A stretch of DNA of 64,000 nucleotides from Faucicola sp041855445 (lineage in GTDB: Bacteria > Pseudomonadota > Gammaproteobacteria > Pseudomonadales > Moraxellaceae): NCBI GenBank assembly GCA_041855445.1, contig JBHAEG010000022.1, positions 1-64,000 of the forward strand. The letters run 5' to 3'. The translations under genes were made by a program, and so were the position numbers. Numbering within the stretch: position 1 is the stretch's first letter; each line of letters opens with the position of its first letter. Under the pieces are notes generated by a model. The model had not been told where the DNA came from. It worked only from the letters and a program-made list of their open reading frames with translations, and ran no database searches. Shown here piece by piece: positions 27,101 through 35,248 of this stretch.

Positions 27101-29417
27101 TTTTGATGCACAGTCTGCCAGTAAATTGTATGTACGTCTTGATAAAGGACGTTCATTTGCGATGTATGGTGATATTAAAACACATGTTGAAAATGATGAA
27201 GGTTTATCATTGGGTCAATATGACCGTACTTTGACAGGGTTAAAAGGTCATTTAGAAACGGATAAAACAACGGTTAGTATTTTTGCAGCAGAGGCAAACT
27301 CTAGTCAAAAAGTAAATGAAACTAGAGGGCTAGGTATTTCAGGTCCTTACCCTATTGGGGCAAATTTTGATGATGTTTTAGTTAATAGTGAAACGGTAGA
27401 AATTATTACTCGAGACCGTAATAATCCAGGGGTCATTTTATCTCGTAAGTCGTTATCTCGTTTTAGTGACTATGATGTTGATGCGTTGAGTAAAGCGTTA
27501 TATTTGCGTTCACCAATTGCAAGTCAAGACTTAAATGGTAATCCAATGTATTTACGGATAACTGTTGAAGCTAGAAATACAGGTGATAGTTATATTGTTG
27601 GTGGGGTATCTGGTAGTCATCAATTAACAAATAATATTCGTATCGGTGCAAGTTATGTACAAAGTGACGACCCTGCTAACAGTGAAAAATTAGCTAGTGT
27701 AAATACTGTAGTTAAATTTACTGATAATCTAAAATTAATAGCAGAAACAGCTCGTTACGATTCTGATAAAGTTACAGGTATTGATGATATTGCGTCACAA
27801 GTAAATGCAGACTCTTTAGGTAATAAAACGTCAGGTGATGCTACGCGTGTTGAATTGGTTTATCAAAATAATACCAACAATGCAAGACTTTATTACACTG
27901 ATGCCGATAAAGGTTTTGGCTCGATGTCTTCGCCTTTAACTGCAGGTCGTACGGAAATTGGCTTATCAGCATCAAGTGCATTAAACGATAAGACTCGTAT
28001 CAAAGCAGAAGCGTTACAAACAGAAGACCATACAGTCAATACAACTCGAACAGGAGCAGATGTTAGTATTGAACGTAAATTGACGGATATTTTCACAGGT
28101 GAAGTAGGTGTTCGTTATTACGAAAAAGATGCAGGAGCATCTTCGACAAATTATCAAGCTGTCACTCAAACTGACATTAATAATCAGTCTTTACGCCCAA
28201 GTGTCACTCACCACCCAAGAGATTACAACGGTACAACAGTACGTGGTAAATTAACTGCGGAGTTGCCAAAAGTAAACAAATCAAAAGTATTTGTTGAATA
28301 TGAACAAGATATTGAAGACGCTGGACGTAATGCTTGGAGCGTTGGTGGGGAAACTAGCCTTTGGAATAAAGGTCGTTTATATGCTCGTCATGAATTGTCA
28401 TCAAGTTTAATTGGTGATTATGGTTTTGATGATAATGATGAACATAAAACTACAGTTATAGGTGTTGATTCCAACTATATGCAAGATGGTCAGGTGTTTA
28501 GTGAGTATCGAGTGAAAGATGGTATTTCTGCTCGAGACGCTGAAGCATCTATTGGTTTACGAAATAAATGGAAAGTTAAAGACGGCTTATATTTTAATAC
28601 GTCACTTGAACATTTAGAGTCATTAGAAGGTAGAAATAATAATACAGCAACGGCAATTACTGCTGGGGTCGATTATCTTGCTAATGAAAAATATAAATTT
28701 ACAACCCGTACAGAAAAACGTTGGGGTGAGCAAACCGATACATTTTTACATACTTTTGGTCTAGCAAATAAAATTAATGATGATATTACTGTCCTTGCAA
28801 AAAACAATTTTAGTTTGCAAGAAGATAATGCGTCAAATAAACGCCGTACATTGGACCGTTTTCAATTAGGTATGGCGTACCGTGATTATGATAGTAATGT
28901 TCTTGACCATTTGGCAAAATTAGAATATCGCTATGATAATAATCAATTAGCGAGTGACCCTTATAAAAAACAAACTTATATTGCGTCATTGCATACTAAT
29001 TATCACCCTGTAAGACGCTGGACATTGTCTGGTCATTATGCAGGTAAATATAATAAACTGGTTCAAGACGATGTTGCAACTGATGCAACAACCCATTTAA
29101 TCTCAGGGCGTGCGATGTATGATATTAATGAACGCTGGAACGCTGGTGTTCAAGTAGGCACGATGTGGACTGATGAAAATGATGATTTGCGTTATTTGGT
29201 CGGTGCAGAAGTGGGCTATAGCCCAATGACAAATTTATGGCTTTCACTAGGTTATAACTTTACAGGCTATAAAGATAATGATATTGCCAACAGTGACGAA
29301 AATCAACAAGGGGCATTTTTCCGTCTTCGCTTCAAGTTTGATGAAGATTTATTCAAACGTAAAGATTCGCGAGAAAATACCCGTTTAGAGCCTAGTGAGC
29401 AGGTAAAATTCCTATGA
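24165..29417 (+). CDS. Giant DUF11/SdrD-B protein with C-terminal outer-membrane beta-barrel
   Basis: From ATG 24165 the product has 1750 residues (a TTG seven codons earlier is the alternative). A signal peptide ends near NPALA. Order of parts: DUF11-like domain (about 45-190), an Ig-like domain with paired Cys (about 205-300), DUF11 (about 328-430), an SdrD-B/carboxypeptidase-regulatory-like domain (GKVYADFNRDG, about 462-562), a linker with two to three Cys, an invasin-like Ig domain (about 775-880), then about 820 residues of alternating hydrophobic/polar strands rich in Tyr, Arg and Asp. The barrel opens with GRAAFFLKGKVRGDF and contains a YPVYGDASAKGFDAQS block. It overlaps the OmpA-type gene by ATGA, so the pair is made together. 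A secretion or anchoring pore for the upstream subunits is inferred. Confidence 0.75.
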   Translation: MKTVSYKPQSKRYSLGGLTVLSSGVLFIQINPALANDTIVNTADADYTVAEHQDVVQKAKSNDVQAFVVPQYKIALTQPLTITVKPGDSVTWKNTLTNVGSDATIDVKFTAPSSLSNVEIYVDLNKNGVIDSNEKPLTPTISLKAQEQIELIVKALVSSTAKDGDTASVVIDAVTKEDPTAKASATDSLIVVKPYIGFKDPDFDKDKTTPINAGDPVYIEAGLASCNANPNEKDYVWITVKSKATGDTITLKAVETGNNTGKYRASVPTEFNANANPNDNVIQTIDGDTLDAQAISCEDSGGNSTKPNDITDNWNNTQVDVQNPSSNISISKEANVQSVEVGDFVDYTINVNNLGATALSNVKLLDNLPTGFTYVKGSVRINGQKYNQDFVQSGKYMTLGLSSLPANDSKKISYRVLVGPSALSGDGINRAHITATDTNNSTVTSREATATIKVTSGALNTDGIIVGKVYADFNRDGIQQKERNELGVAGVRLYLEDGTFAVTDSEGKYSLYGIKAKTHVIKLDRTTLPRGVELIEQSNRNMGDPGSRFVDLKYGELHRADFAITDGMDEGSQSLIDELKKRSKLVIKNNTSLEQALKTELEFEPSYQETTSEIEASGCKDDVTIDGQNNCDTVIYGGETHYKHTPKMEIKTITPVKELEIEKALSTEDDKRIEGVTRDADFLNLTDGQHVTAGKIRVQIKAPQGANTQLFVNDKLVDNGLMAKEVAWEKEQISGFDYFAVPLDAGDNTLTIKSTDNTGKIVSSKSIHVYAPNKLSEIATRTQGKFIEADGVSEYQIVVSLKDVDHSLYGASTSVSLDSDIGTIMLPDADKDKAGIQTTINGGELLVPIKAPATAGKGNLLVRAGNLEKLVPLQFTPQLRPMIAVGVVEGVLSLNNLGSGLEKATSNDGFEEELQSLSGNKSDKTSTHGRAAFFLKGKVRGDFLLTLAYDSDKHDKDRLFRDIRPDEYYPVYGDASAKGFDAQSASKLYVRLDKGRSFAMYGDIKTHVENDEGLSLGQYDRTLTGLKGHLETDKTTVSIFAAEANSSQKVNETRGLGISGPYPIGANFDDVLVNSETVEIITRDRNNPGVILSRKSLSRFSDYDVDALSKALYLRSPIASQDLNGNPMYLRITVEARNTGDSYIVGGVSGSHQLTNNIRIGASYVQSDDPANSEKLASVNTVVKFTDNLKLIAETARYDSDKVTGIDDIASQVNADSLGNKTSGDATRVELVYQNNTNNARLYYTDADKGFGSMSSPLTAGRTEIGLSASSALNDKTRIKAEALQTEDHTVNTTRTGADVSIERKLTDIFTGEVGVRYYEKDAGASSTNYQAVTQTDINNQSLRPSVTHHPRDYNGTTVRGKLTAELPKVNKSKVFVEYEQDIEDAGRNAWSVGGETSLWNKGRLYARHELSSSLIGDYGFDDNDEHKTTVIGVDSNYMQDGQVFSEYRVKDGISARDAEASIGLRNKWKVKDGLYFNTSLEHLESLEGRNNNTATAITAGVDYLANEKYKFTTRTEKRWGEQTDTFLHTFGLANKINDDITVLAKNNFSLQEDNASNKRRTLDRFQLGMAYRDYDSNVLDHLAKLEYRYDNNQLASDPYKKQTYIASLHTNYHPVRRWTLSGHYAGKYNKLVQDDVATDATTHLISGRAMYDINERWNAGVQVGTMWTDENDDLRYLVGAEVGYSPMTNLWLSLGYNFTGYKDNDIANSDENQQGAFFRLRFKFDEDLFKRKDSRENTRLEPSEQVKFL

Positions 29418-30730
29418 AACGCTTTATTCCAAACAAAATATGGCAAGCTTTTGGAGTAATATTATTATTAAGTCCATTTGCTAATCAAGCCCAAGCGGTT
29501 CTAGCTAGTCAGGTTGTGCCTGCTAGCTATCAACCTAATCAATATTGTACAGATGGCATTCAGCCTACTGTACCTCGTGGGTCAGCAAGTAAACGTTTAG
29601 TGGCTGATATTTCTTGTATAAATCAACAATTAAAACGTTTTCAATCTGAAGAAAATCCGACAAATATACGTTATCAAGCTTATCGAGCCCAAGCATGGTT
29701 ATCTTATTTAGCACATGAAGAAAGTGAAAAAAGTTTAACTCGAGCTGGTAACTATGCGTTATCTGAGGCGTTAAGTATTTTACAAGCCTTAAAAAGCGAC
29801 CAAGGGTCACGTTTACCATTAGATGCAGATATTCCCCCTACCTCAGGATTAAAACGTCCTGATTTATGGGCATCGCTGTTATCTATTAAAAGAACCCCAG
29901 CTTTTGATGTTATTCCAAAAGATATTGCTTACAGTGAAGTAAAATTGATTTGGGCAGAAGCAGAATTTTGTGAGTTTGGTTGGCGACATGCTCGTGAACA
30001 TTTTAGTGCAGCTGACCGTTGGATAAAATCTGCTGAAGTCACTGCGTTAAATCATGATGGCGTTGATAATGCTCATTTTAATTCTTTAAAAACAGAATAT
30101 TATAGTAAACTTAAACCGTTGTCTTCAGATGATAAATTGTGTCGTGGAGCGATTTTACCAGAGGTTATTGTTGCACCACCTGAAGTACCACAACCACCGC
30201 CACCAGAGCCTGAACCAGAGCCAATTGTGCCACCACCTGTTGAGCCTGAACCAGAACCATTACCGCCACCAGTTGAACCAGAGCTGACGGAAGCGGAAGA
30301 AATTTTATTAAAACCATATGTTGTGCATTTTGCATTGGATAAATCGGTTCTAACGCCAGACTCTCAAGCTGTTGTTGATGAGATGTTGGAAAAAGTTGTC
30401 AAACATTATAATTTATCAGATATTACCTTTGATTTATATGGTTTTACGGATAAACGGGCAAGTGTTAAATACAACTTGGCACTATCAAAACGCCGTACGG
30501 GTTCTGTTGCTAGTTACTTAATGAAACAAGGTATCAAAGCATCACAAATTGCCGAGTATCCAGAAGGCGAAGCGAATTTAAAACGTGAAGAAGAAGATGT
30601 GAACTCTCATGCACTAAATCGCCGTGTTGAAATTTACTTAAGCCGTAGCGGACAGTCTATTATTGATGCTCAGGCTGCACAACAGGAAATGCAGCGTTCA
30701 GATTATGAAGATTTAAAACCTGAACGTTAA
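29414..30730 (+). CDS. OmpA-family peptidoglycan-binding protein with proline-rich linker
   Basis: A 438-residue exported protein. The signal peptide ends near NQAQA. Residues about 35-245 form a mostly helical domain of unknown family with Cys at both ends. A rigid Pro/Glu linker (PPPPEPEPEP type) spans about 252-293. Residues 300-420 are an OmpA C-terminal domain: VVHFALDKSVLTPDS, then YGFTDKRASVKYNLALSKRR and ALNRRVEIYLS. This domain binds peptidoglycan; the TDKRAS in place of the usual TDxxGS is a small departure. It lacks an N-terminal barrel of its own, so the translationally coupled 1750-residue barrel is its natural outer-membrane partner. Confidence 0.85.
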   Translation: MKRFIPNKIWQAFGVILLLSPFANQAQAVLASQVVPASYQPNQYCTDGIQPTVPRGSASKRLVADISCINQQLKRFQSEENPTNIRYQAYRAQAWLSYLAHEESEKSLTRAGNYALSEALSILQALKSDQGSRLPLDADIPPTSGLKRPDLWASLLSIKRTPAFDVIPKDIAYSEVKLIWAEAEFCEFGWRHAREHFSAADRWIKSAEVTALNHDGVDNAHFNSLKTEYYSKLKPLSSDDKLCRGAILPEVIVAPPEVPQPPPPEPEPEPIVPPPVEPEPEPLPPPVEPELTEAEEILLKPYVVHFALDKSVLTPDSQAVVDEMLEKVVKHYNLSDITFDLYGFTDKRASVKYNLALSKRRTGSVASYLMKQGIKASQIAEYPEGEANLKREEEDVNSHALNRRVEIYLSRSGQSIIDAQAAQQEMQRSDYEDLKPER

Positions 30731-30747
30731 TTTTTATGTTACACTAC

Positions 30748-30775
30748 AAAAGGTTGGTTATGCCAACCTTTTTTT
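30748..30775 (+). terminator. Rho-independent terminator of the surface cluster
   Basis: A 10-bp perfect stem (30748-30757 with 30763-30772) is followed by further T to 30775. It closes the cluster 18 bases after the OmpA-type gene. Confidence 0.88.
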
Positions 30776-30802
30776 ATATGACAGTAAATTTATCATTAAG
30801 TT

Positions 30803-31558
30803 ATGGCTAAAGTTGTTTGCGTGACAGGTAGTGCCAAGCGTATTGGGGCATGTATCATAAAAAAGTTTCATCAGCATGGCTATCATGTGGTTATTCATTA
30901 TCAATATAGTGAAATTGAAGCGAAACGGTTAGCGGATTTTTGTAATGATATTCGTCCTAATTCTGCTAAGTATATTCAAGGAAATCTGGAAAACTTAACA
31001 GAACTGACAAATTTTGCAGAAAAAATTTTAACGAGTTTTGGTCGATTAGATGTGCTTATTCATAATGCTTCACGGTTTTACCCAACGCCCATCGGTGAAA
31101 TTCAATTGACAGATTGGAATAATTTATTTTTATCTAATGCTAAAACGCCATTATTTTTAACTCAAACATTATTGCCAGCCTTAAAAGATACTCAAGGAAA
31201 TATTATTAGTTTGTTAGATATTCATGCCAATGGTAAGCCATTTAAAGGTTATACGGTGTATAATATGGCAAAATCTGCTCATCAAATGATGGTGCAATCG
31301 TTGGCGTTGGAGTTAGCTCCTGATATTCGAGTTAATGGCATTGCTCCTGGGGTAAATGTGTTACCTGAGATGGGCAGTGAGCAAGCTTTAACCCAACAAC
31401 AAATTGATAAAATTTGTGCGAGTATCCCAATGCAACGTATTGGCACACCCGATGACATTGCAGAAACAGCCTTGTTTTTAGCCAATGCCTCTTATATCAC
31501 AGGTCAAATTATTGCGGTTGATGGTGGTCGCAGTTTAACATTACATGGTAATGAATAG
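30803..31558 (+). CDS. folM: Pteridine reductase / dihydromonapterin reductase-like SDR
   Basis: A 251-residue SDR with the pteridine-reductase version of the cofactor motif, TGSAKRIG (residues 8-15), where Lys/Arg suggest NADPH use. The HNAS block and the YNMAKSA catalytic segment (Tyr about 152, Lys about 156) are complete. FolM reduces dihydromonapterin and, weakly, dihydrofolate. It starts just after the terminator of the surface cluster with no good Shine-Dalgarno and is convergent with the membrane-protein gene ten bases beyond its stop. Confidence 0.8.
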   Translation: MAKVVCVTGSAKRIGACIIKKFHQHGYHVVIHYQYSEIEAKRLADFCNDIRPNSAKYIQGNLENLTELTNFAEKILTSFGRLDVLIHNASRFYPTPIGEIQLTDWNNLFLSNAKTPLFLTQTLLPALKDTQGNIISLLDIHANGKPFKGYTVYNMAKSAHQMMVQSLALELAPDIRVNGIAPGVNVLPEMGSEQALTQQQIDKICASIPMQRIGTPDDIAETALFLANASYITGQIIAVDGGRSLTLHGNE

Positions 31559-31567
31559 TCAGCTAGA

Positions 31568-32458
31568 TTAACTGCCTATTTTTCCATAACTTTGATAGTC
31601 CGTAATAAACCAGACTGCTAAAGTTTTTCCATTGACATGATATGGATAATATAATTTGTAATACCCATCATGAGCAGAAAAATAAATTTCTTGACTATTA
31701 TTGGCAAATACACGGTCTAAATATTGTTTTGTTTCTGGGTCTACTGCATGAATAAAATCTGCTTTTTTGATTAAAGTCGTAGAGCCATTAGCATGTTTTT
31801 GCACAATAGTATCTGTAGAAACTGTTTCTGTAGGTTCTGTAGGAATGTTATTGGTAGATTTTTCTATTGTTATTGCGTGACTGAGGTCATTATCAAACTT
31901 GAGATAAACAGGCATATTATCCACTTTATCAGGTACAATAACCAACATTTGATGAAAATCAACTTGATTTTTCTCGATTAATGATATGCCATCACTTACT
32001 TGATTAATATAATTTAAATTAAAACTATAGTTAGAAAAATTATTTAATAATGGCTGATATTCTTTTTGCATGGTTGCAACAGCATCAAGTAATATCGATT
32101 TTTTCTTTTGAACCGTTAAATAATCTCCTGTAAATAAAATACCAGCTAATAATGGAAACAATGCCAATAAACCCAATAATAGTTTATTAGATTTCTGCTT
32201 GACATTATTTTCTGCGATATTGGACTGTTGGCTATCAGCAATGCGTGTTAGGTTTAACATAATATTTAGCATTAATGAACCTGCCATCATGACTAAAATA
32301 CCTAACACACTAAAAGTGAAAATCTCAGTTAAGTTTTCCCGAAAAATCTTTAATCCAAAAACCGTCATCAGAATGAATGCAAAAAGCCAGTAAACCAGTA
32401 GACCAATGGATATTAAACCAATGATATTACTAAACTTTACTAGGCTTTTTAAATTCAT
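31568..32458 (-). CDS. Membrane protein of unknown function downstream of the DegS-like protease
   Basis: A 296-residue protein with three hydrophobic segments (about 10-35, 45-70 and 90-112) and a large C-terminal, probably periplasmic, domain. I do not recognise the family. The last part has aromatic repeats (YYKLYYPYHVNGKTLAVWFITDYQSYGK). It follows the protease by 16 bases with AAGGAAAG before its ATG, so the two form an operon. A role as a client or partner of the protease is possible but not supported by any motif. Confidence 0.7.
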   Translation of the reverse strand: MNLKSLVKFSNIIGLISIGLLVYWLFAFILMTVFGLKIFRENLTEIFTFSVLGILVMMAGSLMLNIMLNLTRIADSQQSNIAENNVKQKSNKLLLGLLALFPLLAGILFTGDYLTVQKKKSILLDAVATMQKEYQPLLNNFSNYSFNLNYINQVSDGISLIEKNQVDFHQMLVIVPDKVDNMPVYLKFDNDLSHAITIEKSTNNIPTEPTETVSTDTIVQKHANGSTTLIKKADFIHAVDPETKQYLDRVFANNSQEIYFSAHDGYYKLYYPYHVNGKTLAVWFITDYQSYGKIGS

Positions 32459-32474
32459 GGTGGCTTTCCTTGTA

Positions 32475-33794
32475 TTATTGTTGATTTAATAAATCTAATA
32501 ACTCTTGTGGGATTTGTTGTTGTGATGAGCCTGTATTTTTTGTAGTGTCTTGTTGAATTGGACGCTCAGACAAGGTGATATTCACATTCGCAATTTCACT
32601 ACCTCGCTGAATTTTAGCAACAACTATGCTGTTGGGTTCTTTTCGAGCGATAAATTGAATTAAACTATTAGCATCATTGGTAGTCACACCATCAAGCTCT
32701 AAAATAATATCGCCTTTTTGTAAACCTGCCTGTGCTGAAGGGCCATTAGCCACAACCCTGACAACTTGTACTCCTTGAGATTTTTCAAGTTTAGCAGGGT
32801 CTTCTTTGACTCCTTGTACTTCAATACCTAACCAGCCTCGTTTGACCTTGCCATATTTAATAATAGAGTTCATCACTTGTTTAACTGATGTTGTTGGTAT
32901 TGCAAAACCTATGCCCATCGAACCACCAGAGCGAGTAAAAATAGCAGTATTAATACCAACTAATTGACCATTTGCATCGACTAATGCCCCGCCAGAATTA
33001 CCAGGGTTAATAGCTGCGTCAGTTTGAATAAAATCCTCAAATGTATTAATACCCAAACCACTACGTCCAGTTGCAGAAATAATGCCTTGTGTAACGGTTT
33101 GCCCGACTCCAAATGGATTGCCAATTGCTAAAACAACATCACCAACATGGATTGGTTTTTCTCGAAACCCCAATGGCTTTAATCCAGTCATCTCAACTTT
33201 GATGACGGCTAAATCGCTTTCTGGGTCACTACCAACGACTTTTGCAGTCGCTTTACGTCCATCATTTAACGCAACGACAATGTTATCTGCTGTGCTAATA
33301 ACATGGGCATTGGTGATGATATAGCCATCACCAGAAACAATCACGCCAGAACCTAAATTTGTAGTTTCACTATCTTGTTCTGGTAAACCACCATGATATT
33401 CATAAAATTGACGCAAAAAAGGGTCTTCTAAATAAGGGTGGCGAGAAATTTTTTGTGTTGTATAAATATTGACCACAGAATTTGAAGCAGTATTGACCGC
33501 ATTTTGATAAGAAGTGACAGGGTCTAAACGTTCTAGTAACGTTGTTGCAGGTGGATTTTGAGCAGTTGGTTTTGGTGGACTCCACTCTTCTGTTTTAGCA
33601 GATTTTTCAACAGGGGTTGATTGTAGGCGTACCTTATCTTGAGAAATCAACCAAAAACCCAATAGCACCACTAAAACCAATAACACCCATGGCAATAATA
33701 ACCAAAGCTTGTTGGTTTTTTCCGCATTAACTGGCGGAAGTTGATTATACTGATTGGAAGATTTTTCTAAGTTTACATTGTGATTATCAGTCAT
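32475..33794 (-). CDS. Membrane-anchored HtrA-family serine protease, DegS/AlgW-like
   Basis: The start is set at ATG 33794 (a TTG two codons upstream is the other option), giving 439 residues. A single membrane anchor lies at about 29-50. The trypsin-like domain has His164 (TNAHVIS), Asp194 (SDLAVI) and Ser267 (GNSGGAL), followed by one PDZ domain (about 325-415) and a Gln-rich tail. One PDZ and an uncleaved anchor point to the DegS/AlgW type, which makes the first cut in anti-sigma factors of RseA/MucA type. It is longer than E. coli DegS through a Pro/Lys linker after the anchor. No rpoE or rseA is in this window. Confidence 0.85.
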   Translation of the reverse strand: MTDNHNVNLEKSSNQYNQLPPVNAEKTNKLWLLLPWVLLVLVVLLGFWLISQDKVRLQSTPVEKSAKTEEWSPPKPTAQNPPATTLLERLDPVTSYQNAVNTASNSVVNIYTTQKISRHPYLEDPFLRQFYEYHGGLPEQDSETTNLGSGVIVSGDGYIITNAHVISTADNIVVALNDGRKATAKVVGSDPESDLAVIKVEMTGLKPLGFREKPIHVGDVVLAIGNPFGVGQTVTQGIISATGRSGLGINTFEDFIQTDAAINPGNSGGALVDANGQLVGINTAIFTRSGGSMGIGFAIPTTSVKQVMNSIIKYGKVKRGWLGIEVQGVKEDPAKLEKSQGVQVVRVVANGPSAQAGLQKGDIILELDGVTTNDANSLIQFIARKEPNSIVVAKIQRGSEIANVNITLSERPIQQDTTKNTGSSQQQIPQELLDLLNQQ

Positions 33795-33949
33795 AGTCAA
33801 TATTTCTCAGTTATTTCTACACAAAGTTATTAGTCAAGTAGCGTAACTTGTTCACATAGTGTACCATTGATTATCAACTTATATTTTAGTGATTTATCAA
33901 TAAAAATGTTGCTAACTCATGCAAAATATTAGTAAATGTTAAAACTGTT

Positions 33950-35149
33950 TTATTTTAATGGCAATGAATATGCGTCAATTTGTACATCAATTTCATCTTG
34001 TTCTGTGCGATGTGACATATCAAAGCCTAGTAAAAATAGCTCTTCAACATTTTCTAGCTGAGCATTGCCCGCCAAATCTTGTAAAATCGAGGCGTGGTGT
34101 TGTTGTATATAGGCTCGATTTAGCTGTGACTGTTGATTAAGTCCATAAAAAATTAAAACAAAATGTTGTCCAAACTGATGATAAGAATGCTGATGACGAA
34201 TATAACCTTGTTGTTGTAATTCAATGGGTTGTTGCACAAAATCCATCACCTCAGCAACGATTTTCATGCGAGTATACATCGATTGTTCATCGAGTTTCAC
34301 TAATAGTTTTCTACCCAATTCCCCGCGTAATTGTTGATTGATTTTAATAAGTAATTTTACCCAAACTCTTGAATACTCCTGCATACTATCTAATAATTTT
34401 TGATGAGCTTTTTGTTGTTTTTGACTTCTTTTATCGATAGCAATGGCTTTTTTTTGATTAATTTCTTCTAAAAATCCAGCATCGACTAATTGTTGTTCTA
34501 CATTGCGAACATCATCTAAAAATAAACCTTCTTGTAAATATTTATTAACTAACTCGATTTCATGTTCAAATTCTACAAAATTCATTAATGCAGATTGATA
34601 ATAGTTAATAAATTCTATAAAATCAATGGGTGTTTGTAATTCTTGTAATAAAGATAACATACTGCTTGCATTAAAAATTTGTATGGTCTTATCTTTATTA
34701 TCTAAATCTAAAACAAAATCTTCTCGAAAAAACTCGCTACCCAGTTTATAATCAATCGGATAAGTTTTATCTTGATATGACACTGCTAACGAAGTCAATC
34801 CAATATAATAATTAGTTGGACAGTTGTCTTTTTGGCGTAGTCGGCGGGTTGGTTGCTTGCCAATATGCAGTTCATTTTGATATTTATTTTGTAGTTTATA
34901 ATGACGTTTGGTCAGTTGATTAACTACTTTATGATATTTTTTGCGAATGAGCGATTTTTTGATATCTGGGGTTTTAGTTTCAAAAACTTCATTTTGAATG
35001 AGTACATAAACATTTGCCTGTTTGAAACGAAAAACATAATCATACCCGCATTTTTCACTATCATTATTGGTGTTATCTTGATATAACGATAAAAAAGAGT
35101 TCTCAACCAGCCTTTGCCAATCAAAGTGTTGCTTGTCATTTTGTGTCAT
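33950..35149 (-). CDS. Uncharacterised 399-residue cytoplasmic protein
   Basis: I do not recognise this protein. It has no signal peptide or membrane segment. The N-terminal third has a hydrophobic strand pair (YDYVFRFKQANVYVLIQNEVFE) followed by a very basic region (about 60-115). The middle holds a predicted coiled coil rich in Gln and Lys (about 235-275), and the end is acidic. The FETKTP segment near a strand faintly recalls nuclease cores, too weak to name. GGAG stands ten bases before the ATG. It follows lysS on the minus strand after a strong inverted repeat, and the DegS-like gene lies 155 bases downstream. Confidence 0.7.
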   Translation of the reverse strand: MTQNDKQHFDWQRLVENSFLSLYQDNTNNDSEKCGYDYVFRFKQANVYVLIQNEVFETKTPDIKKSLIRKKYHKVVNQLTKRHYKLQNKYQNELHIGKQPTRRLRQKDNCPTNYYIGLTSLAVSYQDKTYPIDYKLGSEFFREDFVLDLDNKDKTIQIFNASSMLSLLQELQTPIDFIEFINYYQSALMNFVEFEHEIELVNKYLQEGLFLDDVRNVEQQLVDAGFLEEINQKKAIAIDKRSQKQQKAHQKLLDSMQEYSRVWVKLLIKINQQLRGELGRKLLVKLDEQSMYTRMKIVAEVMDFVQQPIELQQQGYIRHQHSYHQFGQHFVLIFYGLNQQSQLNRAYIQQHHASILQDLAGNAQLENVEELFLLGFDMSHRTEQDEIDVQIDAYSLPLK

Positions 35150-35180
35150 TTGTGCGTTTCTCCATCATTTCATGGCAAAT

Positions 35181-35224
35181 TAGGTATGCTGTATTTAACA
35201 TATATTTGAAATTTAGCATACCTA
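35181..35224 (-). terminator. Inverted repeat after lysS
   Basis: Positions 35215-35224 and 35181-35190 are exact 10-base reverse complements with a 24-base loop. The T-tract on the minus strand is poor (AATTT). It lies 25 bases past the lysS stop. Confidence 0.5.
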
Positions 35225-35248
35225 TATTTATTTAGTAGTTATTTAATA

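Noticed and set aside
26788..27156. 122-codon minus-strand frame within the giant barrel gene
   Set aside because: Shadow of the coding strand; no ribosome site and His/Tyr/Leu-rich composition without domain pattern.
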